Origin: an uncultured Clostridia bacterium
Lineage (GTDB): Bacteria; Bacillota; Clostridia; UMGS1883
DNA: 9,533 bases
Reading direction: 5' to 3'
Assembly: GCA_947630525.1 (NCBI GenBank)
Contig: CANRHW010000048.1
Location: 1 to 9,533 of the forward strand
A model generated the notes under the pieces. It was not told the origin of the DNA, made no database searches, and saw nothing but the letters and a program-made list of their open reading frames with translations. The position numbers and the translations under genes were made by a program. Shown here one piece after another: positions 1 to 7,098 of the stretch. Every line of letters starts with the position of its first letter. Position 1 is the first letter of the stretch.

Positions 1-78
1 AGTGCGGCGGCGACTGTCATTCCTGCGCTCATGCTCATGACCACGGTATGGACGGCGAAGAGTAATTTGACGCTCTGA
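1..78 (+). CDS. Possible C-terminal fragment of a plus-strand membrane protein (partial, enters from left edge)
   Basis: Frame 1 is open from the first base to a TGA at 76-78 and encodes about 25 residues. The stretch AAATVIPALMLMTTVWTA is a plausible final transmembrane helix, followed by a short tail with one lysine (AKSNLTL). Third codon positions are mostly G or C, as in the certain genes of this window, which supports real coding. The gene would converge on the minus-strand operon. The fragment is too short to name a family; some transporters end in a similar Pro-Ala-hydrophobic helix, but I would not assign one. An open frame of 25 codons can also arise by chance. Confidence 0.4.
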   Translation, partial: SAAATVIPALMLMTTVWTAKSNLTL

Positions 79-147
79 GACCGTAGAAAAACTCACTATG
101 TAAACTGGAGGCACGGGGACTGTCCAAAAAAATCGCGCAGAACGGCG

Positions 148-196
148 TCGGAACAAGCGTTGCATCGCTTGTTCCGATTTTTATAAAATCGGAACA
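148..196. repeat. Three-arm inverted repeat forming two mutually exclusive 12-bp hairpins
   Basis: Arm A (148-159, TCGGAACAAGCG) pairs perfectly with 166-177 around a 6-base loop. The overlapping arm 170-181 (TGTTCCGATTTT) pairs perfectly with 185-196 around a 3-base loop. Because the middle arm is shared, only one hairpin can form at a time in RNA. The outer arms share the direct repeat TCGGAACA (148-155 and 189-196). The layout resembles an attenuator in form, but no regulated gene lies in a position to use it, so no function is assigned. Confidence 0.7.
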
Positions 197-223
197 ATGG
201 CTCGCGCCGCTGTTCCTCCTTTT

Positions 224-252
224 CCCCACAAACAATTTCATTGTTTGTGGGG
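224..252. repeat. Perfect 13-bp hairpin
   Basis: Positions 224-236 (CCCCACAAACAAT) pair without mismatch with 240-252 around the 3-base loop TTC. No U-tract follows on the plus strand (the next bases are G and C). On the minus strand the hairpin is followed by GAAAAGG, so it does not look like a Rho-independent terminator on either strand. It is one member of the hairpin series in this gap. Confidence 0.75.
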
Positions 253-260
253 GCCCCAAC

Positions 261-344
261 TCGCAAAAGGTTGGTAGCAAGCGTAGGCGTTATACGGGCG
301 GTTAAACCGCCCGCATAGCCGGAGCGCAGCGTGACCTTTTGCGA
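261..344. repeat. Long compound hairpin
   Basis: An outer stem of 11 bp (261-271, TCGCAAAAGGT, with 334-344) encloses an inner 8-bp stem (295-302, CGGGCGGT, with 306-313; loop TAA). The inner stem can be lengthened by 291-293 with 315-317 and by 286-288 with 318-320, past one mismatch and a 2-base bulge. Such a nested, nearly continuous fold suggests a structured RNA or a palindromic repeat rather than coding sequence. Confidence 0.65.
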
Positions 345-392
345 AAAAAGGAGGGGCAAGCCCTCGTGCGATGACCCTTTTCTTAGGAAAAA

Positions 393-425
393 GCGTCGGA
401 GCAAAGACGGGCTTTGCCCCGACGC
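393..425. repeat. 13-bp hairpin with a single mismatch
   Basis: Positions 393-399 (GCGTCGG) pair with 419-425 and 401-406 (GCAAAG) pair with 412-417, separated by one A-C mismatch (400 and 418) and closed by a 5-base loop. The right-hand arm is also complementary to 143-151 (CGGCGTCGG with 419-427), so the left and right ends of the hairpin array could pair with each other. It is followed by GCCG and not by a U-run. Confidence 0.7.
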
Positions 426-450
426 CGCCGAGTGGTGATTTTCGTTCGTA

Positions 451-588
451 GTTCAAGGGCATAAATTAGAAAGAAAAACCGTCTTTTTTGTAAAAAGGCG
501 GTTTTTCCACATTAATTTCTTATTTTGTTTATAGTTTAAATTTTCAGTAAATAAATTCGCTTTAAATTAGAAATCTAAGCCCTTGAAC
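451..588. repeat. 10-bp inverted repeat flanking the terminator segment
   Basis: GTTCAAGGGC at 451-460 has its exact reverse complement at 579-588. The two arms enclose an AT-rich block with the terminator hairpin. A 10-base direct repeat (AAATTAGAAA at 463-472 and 564-573) lies just inside. Ten bases can match by chance, so this is modest evidence for a discrete element. Confidence 0.4.
474..506 (-). terminator. Probable Rho-independent terminator of the minus-strand operon, possibly bidirectional
   Basis: Positions 474-488 (AAAAACCGTCTTTTT) pair with 492-506 over 15 bp around the loop TGT; one pair is G-U on the plus strand and A-C on the minus strand. The CCG/CGG core is flanked by A-runs and T-runs on both sides, giving a U-tract after the stem in either direction. 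It lies about 115 bases past the stop of the last operon gene and between converging genes, the usual place for a shared terminator. Confidence 0.75.
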
Positions 589-620
589 GATCTGCGCGAT
601 TTTTTACAGCCCCCCATTTT

Positions 621-3600
621 TTACAAAATGGTTTCGTCTTTGCCGCACAGGGGCAGGGCGCAGCCCATATCCATTACAAAGGGCTTGAGCGTCAGGGGGC
701 CGCCGTATTCGGTCTCGATATCAACCGGCAGACTCAGAACCGATGCGCCCTTGGGCACGTCGGCGCCGAACACGCCCAGCAGCGCGTCGCCGTCGTAAAG
801 CGCCACATACGCCCTTTCACGCCCGGTAATGTCCAGCTCGGGCAGGCTGAGCTCAACGCTGCCGCTGATCCTGCCGCCGCTGCGGCTCAATGCCGAGGTG
901 TTCATGATGGGCTTGTTTTCGCCAACATTTATCCATATGGGGTTGGCGTAGAAGCTGAGGCTGGCATAGTTGTAATCGTTCATGGTGTCAATCCGGGTGT
1001 TGTTGTCGCCAATCTTGTTGTACATGGGGTCGGGTTCGGGATCGCCGTTTGCGTCCACATTGGCGGTACTTATGCCCCTGAGCCTCAGATACATATTGCT
1101 GTCGGCGGGCACGGCGCAGCTGAGCTTGTAAGTTCCGTCCGCACCCTTGGCGGCGGTCAATTCGTCCTTGCTGAAAGTACGGATTATTTTTGCGTCGGTG
1201 TTCGCCGTGCCGGAATACTGACTTTCGGCCACCTTGCCGGTGACGTGGCCCATAATGAGGTCCACGTGGTCAAGCTCGGGAGCGTTGTCCACGCTTATGC
1301 CGGTGCCGGTATTGAACAGGCTGTCATAGTTGTTGACGTCGGGCACGGTGAAGCTGATATTTACGGTCACTTCGCCGCCCTTGGGAACGCTCAGATCGCC
1401 GCCCATGGTAGCGGAGCGGCCGCCGCTGTTCGCCGTAAAGCTCAGGTCAGAAACGAGCTCGCCGTAAACCGACCAGGAATTGCCGGAGCGCAGACCGTTC
1501 ACCACGTCGCCAAAGCCGATCTCTCCGTCCTCGCCGGGCTCAACATAAACATAGTTTGAGGAGTATTCGCCCGGCCAGTAGCCGCTGGAAAACCTGCCGT
1601 CGGTGCTGACCTTGAAGTGGAAGTCGGAATTGGTGAAATTGTAAAATCTGCGTCCCTCGGAAAGCATAGCGTCCCAAACGCCGCCGGTTACGGCAATCAT
1701 CTCGTCCGCGCCGGCGCGGATATCGCCCTCGGGCAGCTCGCCCCGGCCTTCGCCGGAAATGTGGTTGCCGGGCATACCCTCAAAGCCGAATACAACGCCG
1801 GGAGCAGCGTCATTCAGCCGGCGCAGGTGCTCGATGCGGACCTCGCCGCCCTGACCGTTGTGGCGGGAGGGGTGATTGGGCAGCAGGTAGCTGCCGGGGT
1901 AATTTTCCTCAAGCCATTCCGCCGCGGCGTAGGTTGCCTCGACGGAGCCGTTGTTCCTGCGGCCGCCGTATTCCTTTTGCTCGTCGCAGTCGTCGTGCAT
2001 CCAGCCGCCGGAGGGATTGAAGGTATTGTAATCGTAGAGGCTGTTCGGGTCGTCGCCGGAGGGGGCGAACAGCCATTCAAAGGCGTGTACGCCCTGTATG
2101 CTGGTGCTGCCGTTCTCGTTCAGCACGCCGACGCTGGCATGGTCAAGGCCGGGCATATCCCACTCGAAGCCGGAGCTTACTATCTTGTCGTAATAATTGC
2201 CCTTGACCTGCATTTTTTCTATCTCGTTCATCTGAGTTTGGACGGCCACATAAAAGGCCGTGTCGTAGTGGTCGCCGCCCTCGTTGCCCTTGCCGTCAAC
2301 TCCGTTGTATGTCCGGCGCAGATGGTCGGCGATGCCAAGGAAGTCCAGCGGCCGGCCGTATTTTATATTGGAAAACTTCGCTACGGCGTTGGCCGGGCTC
2401 TGGAGCACGGCTTGGTTGTGGAAAGCCGAGGCCAGACTGTTGGCCAGGGTCATATAGCTGGTGGTGGCGTCTTTGGACTGACCGGTGTGGGTGTGATACT
2501 CGCCGGCCATATAACGGGCGTTATTGTCGGTTTCAAGGCGCTTGGCCTTCATGCCCGCGAAGCGGTCCTCAAAGTTCAGGTCTATTTCGCCCTCGTTGCC
2601 CTTGCCGGTTATAAAGTTCACGTCAAAGAAGCTGCGCTCGCTGTCGTCAAGGGCCGCCGCATAGGGAGAATAAGTGGAAAAATATATCTTGTCGGCGTTT
2701 TCGTCAAATTCAAGGTAGCGGAAGAAGCCGTTGCCGCCGTTATAGGCGAACTGGTAGTCCGCAAGCATACTTATAACGTCCTCGCCGGCGTCGTTCTTCA
2801 ATATCTCAACGCCGCTGCCGTGGCTGTGGCCGCCCACCATCATGAACACCTGGGGATATTTTTTTACGATGTTCCACAGGACGCTGCCGTTGGCGCTGAG
2901 CTTTACGGCAGACGGGTCGGTGGGGGAGCAGTTTTGCAGATCGTGGGTGGTAACTATCGTGGGGCAGTCGGGGTATTCTTTCAGCACGCTTTCAAACCAG
3001 GCCACGTCGTCTTCCCTCCAGCGCACATTGTCATGCTGCCCGTATCGGCTGCCGTCGCTGGACAGCGAGACTACCAAATAATCGTAGCTGCCGGCCCGTA
3101 CAAACATATACGAGCTGATGCGGTCGCCGTTGGGGGAATTGGTCAGATACCAGCGGGTGCGGCGGGTAAAGGCCGAGCCCTGACCGCTGAAGCTGTCATA
3201 ATAGCAGTGCACGTCCGGGCTCCAGCCGTCATGATTGCCCTGCTGCACGAGGAATTTTATTCCGGCGTCAGGCAGCTTGTAAAAAGCCTCGCGGGCGTTA
3301 AGATACTGCTGATCGTCGTCGTTGTTGTCCGCTACGTCGCCCAGGTGTATAACGCCAACGGTGTTGAACTTGTCGGCCTCGGCGATCAGACCGTCGATAG
3401 CCTTGTTCATTACGTCGGGGCGGTATTCAACTGTGTTTTGAGTGTCGGGCAGCAGAACTATAGTGTAATTGTCGGGATTTTTCAGCTCATAAGCCCGATT
3501 GCTGCCGTATTCGCCCAGGTACTTTTCAGGCTCGGGCACAAGCCAGTCCTTCTTTTCAAGGGGCTGGGCGGTGATGCGCACCTCCTGAAGGCTGCCCTGG

Positions 3601-4370
3601 AGGAACTTGCTTATGCCGTTCCACCAGGAGGTGCCTATATGGAAACGTCCGTCCGCCGGGTCGGCGTACATACCTTTCATCTGGTCGCTTGCGTAGTCAC
3701 GGAAGGCCTCGCAGCCGTTGACAAAGGTACTTATCTCTTTGCCATCGGAAACTACGACAATGTGATACCAAACGCCGCCCTCGTCCATGGATACGGACCA
3801 GGCGTCCTCCATCGTATGGCTGTCGTTCGCGTTGGCGGTCACAAACTGTATCTCCTTGCAGTTGGACACGGCGGTGTACATGGTGCCCTGCTCTTTTTCC
3901 TTGATGTGGGTAACGCTGCCGCTGCGGCGGGAAAGGCACATCCATTCGTCGCTGGTGGACCAGTCAAGGGGCAGATAATACAAATATTCCATGGTATAGC
4001 CGTTAACGAACGTTTCTCTGTTTATGGGCGCATTGTCAACGGTGACAAAGCCCGCGCCCGTCTTGGTACTGCTGTCGCCGTCAAAGACCATGCTGCCGCC
4101 CTCGCCGGTCATGCTGCCGTCGGAAAATTGAAGGAACTTATCCCAGCTTCCGCTGCCGAAGGTCTCCATTTTCAGGTCGTTGCCGCTGCCGCTCCGGTCG
4201 GCGATGACAAGGCTCGCGTCGCTTATGCTGCCGGACCTGACGCCGTCACGGCCAAATTTCCAGTCCGCGGTCACGTTCAACTCTCCTTCCACGGCTAAGG
4301 CGGGCATACCGCCCAAGACCATTATTCCCGCTGTCAAAAGGGCCCCCAGCCCTTTAAGTGCTTTCCTCAC
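621..4370 (-). CDS. Secreted multidomain phosphoesterase: LamG-like, calcineurin-like metallophosphoesterase and PHP domains
   Basis: The 1249-residue product starts with a signal peptide: basic MRKALK, a hydrophobic core to about residue 21, and a likely cut after ALA at 26. Residues about 90-272 look like a LamG/concanavalin-like fold (WYHIVVVSDG, FVNG, and a GSLQEVRIT ending). Residues about 300-590 are a calcineurin-like phosphoesterase with D309-T-Q311, GDVADN 344-349, GNHD 378-381, H476 in TTHD, and H515/H517 in GGHSHG. Residues about 620-970 match a PHP-type metal hydrolase: HTH 626-628, ADH 681-683, E765, NHP 832-834, SDFH 915-918. The rest is predicted beta-rich and ends in an LKPFVMD segment like C-termini of other clostridial surface proteins. 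No LPXTG or SLH anchor is seen, so it is probably released. The substrate is unknown; phosphomono- or diesters of a glycan, nucleotide or lipid are possible. The GTG start is fixed by the signal peptide and a GGAGG site. B. subtilis YvnB is a possible relative, unverified. Confidence 0.88.
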   Translation of the reverse strand: MRKALKGLGALLTAGIMVLGGMPALAVEGELNVTADWKFGRDGVRSGSISDASLVIADRSGSGNDLKMETFGSGSWDKFLQFSDGSMTGEGGSMVFDGDSSTKTGAGFVTVDNAPINRETFVNGYTMEYLYYLPLDWSTSDEWMCLSRRSGSVTHIKEKEQGTMYTAVSNCKEIQFVTANANDSHTMEDAWSVSMDEGGVWYHIVVVSDGKEISTFVNGCEAFRDYASDQMKGMYADPADGRFHIGTSWWNGISKFLQGSLQEVRITAQPLEKKDWLVPEPEKYLGEYGSNRAYELKNPDNYTIVLLPDTQNTVEYRPDVMNKAIDGLIAEADKFNTVGVIHLGDVADNNDDDQQYLNAREAFYKLPDAGIKFLVQQGNHDGWSPDVHCYYDSFSGQGSAFTRRTRWYLTNSPNGDRISSYMFVRAGSYDYLVVSLSSDGSRYGQHDNVRWREDDVAWFESVLKEYPDCPTIVTTHDLQNCSPTDPSAVKLSANGSVLWNIVKKYPQVFMMVGGHSHGSGVEILKNDAGEDVISMLADYQFAYNGGNGFFRYLEFDENADKIYFSTYSPYAAALDDSERSFFDVNFITGKGNEGEIDLNFEDRFAGMKAKRLETDNNARYMAGEYHTHTGQSKDATTSYMTLANSLASAFHNQAVLQSPANAVAKFSNIKYGRPLDFLGIADHLRRTYNGVDGKGNEGGDHYDTAFYVAVQTQMNEIEKMQVKGNYYDKIVSSGFEWDMPGLDHASVGVLNENGSTSIQGVHAFEWLFAPSGDDPNSLYDYNTFNPSGGWMHDDCDEQKEYGGRRNNGSVEATYAAAEWLEENYPGSYLLPNHPSRHNGQGGEVRIEHLRRLNDAAPGVVFGFEGMPGNHISGEGRGELPEGDIRAGADEMIAVTGGVWDAMLSEGRRFYNFTNSDFHFKVSTDGRFSSGYWPGEYSSNYVYVEPGEDGEIGFGDVVNGLRSGNSWSVYGELVSDLSFTANSGGRSATMGGDLSVPKGGEVTVNISFTVPDVNNYDSLFNTGTGISVDNAPELDHVDLIMGHVTGKVAESQYSGTANTDAKIIRTFSKDELTAAKGADGTYKLSCAVPADSNMYLRLRGISTANVDANGDPEPDPMYNKIGDNNTRIDTMNDYNYASLSFYANPIWINVGENKPIMNTSALSRSGGRISGSVELSLPELDITGRERAYVALYDGDALLGVFGADVPKGASVLSLPVDIETEYGGPLTLKPFVMDMGCALPLCGKDETIL

Positions 4371-4376
4371 GCTTAT

Positions 4377-4382
4377 CCCTCC
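4377..4382 (-). promoter_or_regulatory. Shine-Dalgarno site for the GTG-started secreted protein
   Basis: The minus strand reads GGAGGG at 4382-4377, with 7 bases between GGAGG and the GTG at 4370-4368. It begins two bases after the last base of the araA stop codon (TAA, 4386-4384). This supports the GTG start, which gives a complete signal peptide, and shows that the gene is translated from the same message as araA. Confidence 0.85.
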
Positions 4383-4383
4383 G

Positions 4384-5850
4384 TTATCTGTTTAATTTAT
4401 AGTATATGTCATTGTACATGAGCTCTTTTTTAAACTCGGGAATGGTTGTGTTTTCGTCTATGACAAGGAACTCTATGCCCGCTATCTCTGCAAAATCACG
4501 GAGGTTTTCCACCGTAAGCGCGTTTGAAAGGCAGGTGTGGTGCGCTCCGCCGGCCAGTATCCAGGCCTCCGCCCCGGCTGCCAGGTCGGGGAGCGGCTTC
4601 CAAAGCACTCTTGCGACGGGGAGCTGCGGCATTTTTTTGCGTATTTTGTTAAGCTCCACAACGGCGCAGACCATTCTGAACCTGTCGCCCATGTCCAAAA
4701 GCGTCACCGCGACGGCCCGGCCCTGCTGCCCGTCAAATACCAAACGCGCGGGGTCCTCTTTCCCGCCGATGCCAAGGGGGTGAACCTCTATCTTGGGCTT
4801 GCCAGCGGCGATGGAGGGACAAACCTCCAGCATATGCGCGCCGAGAACCATTTCTTTGCCCTGTTCCAGGTGGTATGTATAGTCCTCCATAAAGGCGGTG
4901 CCGCCCGCAAGTCCCTGCGCCATGTATTTCATAACGGCGGTCAGGGCCGAGGTTTTCCAGTCGCCCTCGGCGCCGAAGCCGTAACCGTCGGCCAGCAGAT
5001 TTTGCACGGCCAGGCCGGGGAGCTGACGCAGCCCGTGGAGGTCCTCAAAGGTGGTGGTAAAAGCTCCAAAGCCGCCATTCTCCAAAAACTTGCGCATACC
5101 GCACTCGTATTTGGCCTGAATACGCACCGCGTCGGTGTTGTCGGTATTGAACTCGTATTTTTGGGCGTATTCGGCCATTTTCGCATCGACCTCGGCGTCG
5201 GTGACGGCGTTGATAACTTCGACTAAATCGCCCATGCCGTAGCCGTTCACGCTCCAACCCAGCTTTATCTGGGCTTCAACTTTGTCGCCCTCGGTAACGG
5301 CCACCTCGCGCATATTATCGCCAAAGCGGGCCACCTTTAGACTGTTGCTGTAATCCCAGGCGGCGGCCGCCCGCATCCAGGAACCGATCTTTTCTATGAC
5401 GTCCTCGTTCTGCCAGTGGCCAACGACCACCTTGCGGCGGATGCCCATACGGCTGACAATAAAGCCGTGCTCCCTGTCGCCGTGGGCGGACTGGTTGAGG
5501 TTCATAAAGTCCATGTCGATGGTGTCCCAGGGGATTTCACGGTTGTACTGGGTGTGCAGGTGCAGCATGGGCTTTTGCAGGGCCTTCAGTCCCGCTATCC
5601 ACATCTTTGACGGGGAGAACACGTGCATCCACATTATGACGCCGGCGCAGTTTTTATCGTAGTTGGCCTCGGCAATCACGGCGCTTATCTCGTCGGGCAG
5701 GGTCACAAGCCCCTTTGAAACTACCTTGCAGGGCAGCTTTGAGGTGAGATACGCGCTTATCTCCTCGCTGTGGGCCCTCATTTCGGCAAAAGCGTCGGTG
5801 CCGTAAAGGTGCTGGCCGCCGGTAATGAACCAAAATTCCTTGTTTTTCAT
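4384..5850 (-). CDS. araA: L-arabinose isomerase
   Basis: Cytoplasmic, metal-dependent enzyme that converts L-arabinose to L-ribulose, the first step of arabinose use. The 488-residue length is close to the family norm (about 500). The N-terminus FWFITGGQHLYG is diagnostic. The four catalytic or Mn-binding residues of the family are in place: E295 (GFGAEGDWKT), E322 (MEDYTYH), H339 (GAHMLEVCPSI) and a histidine of GGAHHTC (437/438). VIMWMHVFSPSKMWI (72-86) and HLHTQYNREIPW (97-108) are also typical. The ATG start has AGGAG nine bases upstream (5864-5860). The gene lies 28 bases after isocitrate dehydrogenase and 13 bases before the secreted phosphoesterase. No araB, araD, araR or arabinose transporter is in the window, which is unusual for araA. 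D-galactose isomerisation is a known side activity of the family. Confidence 0.97.
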   Translation of the reverse strand: MKNKEFWFITGGQHLYGTDAFAEMRAHSEEISAYLTSKLPCKVVSKGLVTLPDEISAVIAEANYDKNCAGVIMWMHVFSPSKMWIAGLKALQKPMLHLHTQYNREIPWDTIDMDFMNLNQSAHGDREHGFIVSRMGIRRKVVVGHWQNEDVIEKIGSWMRAAAAWDYSNSLKVARFGDNMREVAVTEGDKVEAQIKLGWSVNGYGMGDLVEVINAVTDAEVDAKMAEYAQKYEFNTDNTDAVRIQAKYECGMRKFLENGGFGAFTTTFEDLHGLRQLPGLAVQNLLADGYGFGAEGDWKTSALTAVMKYMAQGLAGGTAFMEDYTYHLEQGKEMVLGAHMLEVCPSIAAGKPKIEVHPLGIGGKEDPARLVFDGQQGRAVAVTLLDMGDRFRMVCAVVELNKIRKKMPQLPVARVLWKPLPDLAAGAEAWILAGGAHHTCLSNALTVENLRDFAEIAGIEFLVIDENTTIPEFKKELMYNDIYYKLNR

Positions 5851-5878
5851 GGTAAACCTCTCCTTTTTTATTTGTTTC

Positions 5879-7093
5879 TTACTTACTCAGCTTTTTTTCA
5901 AGCTCCGTCCTTATGGCCTTGATAAAGTCAAGCGAATTTAAAACGGTGGGTGCGGGGCCCTCCCAAAGACCGGCCAAGTCCTTGGTCATAACGCCGCTCT
6001 CCATGGTGTCAAGGCAGGCGGCCTCCAGCTTGTCGGCAAAATCGACAAGGTCTTTATTGCCGTCAAGCTCGCCCCTCTTGCGTAGAGCTCCGCTCCAGGC
6101 GAAAATAGTCGCGATGGGGTTGGTAGAGGTCTCCTCTCCCTTTAGGTATCTGTAATAGTGGCGCGTAACGGTGCCGTGGGCGGCCTCATATTCATAGTTG
6201 CCGTCGGGGCTCACAAGCACGCTTGTCATCATGGCCAGCGAGCCGAAGGCCGTTGACACCATGTCGCTCATAACGTCGCCGTCATAATTTTTGCAGGCCC
6301 AGATATAACCGCCCTCGCTGCGTATGACGCGCGCCACGGCGTCGTCGATAAGGGTATAGAAGTATTCTATGCCCAGGGCGGCGAATTTTTCTTTGTAGTT
6401 TTTCTCGAATATATCCTGAAAAATCAGCTTAAAGGTCTGGTCATACTGCTTTGATATTGTGTCCTTTGTGGCGAACCAAAGGTCCTGCTTGGTGTCTATG
6501 GCGTACTGGAAGCAGGAGTGGGCGAAAGATTTAATGGAGCTGTCCTTGTTGTACAGGCCCTGGAGCACGCCCGGGCATTCAAAGTCGTATATCGTTTCTC
6601 TGAATGAAGCGCCGTTTTCTCCGGTGAATACCAGCTCCGCCTTTCCCTTTTCCGGCACCCGGTATTCGGTGCCCTTATAAACGTCGCCATAGGCGTGACG
6701 GGCGATAGTGATGGGCTTTTTCCAGTTGCGTACGGCGGGCTTGACGTTGCTGAGGAGGATGGGGGCGCGGAATACCGTGCCGTCCAATATGGCGCGGATG
6801 GTGCCGTTGGGACTCTTCCACATTTCCTTTAGCTTATATTCCTCTACCCGCTGGGCGTTGGGGGTTATGGTGGCACACTTTACGCCCACGTGCCATTTTT
6901 TTATGGCCTCCCCGGCGTCGTGGGTCACCTTGTCGCAGGTCTCGTCTCTGTATGGAAGCCCCAGGTCGTAATATTCAGTATTCAGCTCAACAAAGGGCAG
7001 CAGCAGCTCGTCCTTTATCATTTTCCAGAGTATGCGGGTCATTTCGTCCCCGTCCATCTCCACGATTTTATTTTCCATTTTTATTTTTTCCAT
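5879..7093 (-). CDS. icd: NADP-dependent isocitrate dehydrogenase, eukaryotic-like homodimeric type
   Basis: Oxidatively decarboxylates isocitrate to 2-oxoglutarate with reduction of NADP in the cytoplasm. The 404-residue protein is colinear with human IDH1 and belongs to the same subfamily, not the E. coli Icd type. Substrate residues fall at the same numbers as in IDH1: S94, N96, R100 (KSPNGTIR), R109 and R132 (ARHAYGD). The metal site is in CKNYDGDVMSD (267-277), and the coenzyme loop is HGTVTRHYYRYLKG (306-319), whose R311-H312 pair indicates NADP use. A longer reading from GTG at 7102 is rejected, since that codon lies inside the Shine-Dalgarno site; the ATG at 7093 has AAGGAG eight bases upstream. 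A further ATG at 7075 lacks such a site. The start is six bases past the hydratase stop codon, so the two genes are likely translated together. Confidence 0.96.
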   Translation of the reverse strand: MEKIKMENKIVEMDGDEMTRILWKMIKDELLLPFVELNTEYYDLGLPYRDETCDKVTHDAGEAIKKWHVGVKCATITPNAQRVEEYKLKEMWKSPNGTIRAILDGTVFRAPILLSNVKPAVRNWKKPITIARHAYGDVYKGTEYRVPEKGKAELVFTGENGASFRETIYDFECPGVLQGLYNKDSSIKSFAHSCFQYAIDTKQDLWFATKDTISKQYDQTFKLIFQDIFEKNYKEKFAALGIEYFYTLIDDAVARVIRSEGGYIWACKNYDGDVMSDMVSTAFGSLAMMTSVLVSPDGNYEYEAAHGTVTRHYYRYLKGEETSTNPIATIFAWSGALRKRGELDGNKDLVDFADKLEAACLDTMESGVMTKDLAGLWEGPAPTVLNSLDFIKAIRTELEKKLSK

Positions 7094-7098
7094 TTTAA

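Larger units (their letters stand above)
127..605. repeat. 15-bp perfect inverted repeat bounding the intergenic hairpin region
   Basis: The arm at 127-141 reads AAAAAATCGCGCAGA, and 591-605 is its exact reverse complement. The arms are 449 bases apart and enclose all the hairpins and the terminator. The left arm lies next to the GGGGACTGTCC motif, and the right arm lies 15 bases beyond the stop codon of the last operon gene. This could be the two ends of an inserted element or two inverted copies of a short dispersed repeat. No transposase or clear target-site duplication is visible. Confidence 0.55.
79..620. other. Intergenic region with many hairpins between convergent genes
   Basis: No credible gene is visible here. 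The minus-strand open frames between 35 and 462 have unnatural compositions, overlap each other, lack ribosome binding sites and run through the hairpins. The left part (about 110-440) is GC-rich and crowded with inverted repeats listed separately. The right part (about 441-620) is AT-rich and holds the terminator hairpin. A small hairpin with a 5-bp stem (351-355 with 361-365) sits between the larger ones. The motif at 110-125 (GGCACGGGGACTGTCC) directly precedes the hairpin array. Confidence 0.75.

Noticed and set aside
126..441. A CRISPR array or tandem repeat suggested by the many repeated arms
   Set aside because: The repeats are inverted, differ from one hairpin to the next and are not regularly spaced; no direct repeat of CRISPR length with unique spacers is present.
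35..462. Three overlapping minus-strand frames of 74-102 codons in the intergenic gap
   Set aside because: They cross perfect hairpins, overlap in different frames, have no good ribosome binding sites and give compositions unlike proteins. They are better read as translations of structured repeat DNA.
1617..4298. An 893-codon open frame on the plus strand opposite the secreted phosphoesterase gene
   Set aside because: It is in exact codon register with the sense gene. Its lack of stops only reflects that the sense gene hardly uses TTA, CTA and TCA codons in this span. The translation is a low-complexity Val/Ala/Gly-rich sequence without recognisable motifs, while the minus-strand product has clear catalytic motifs and a signal peptide.
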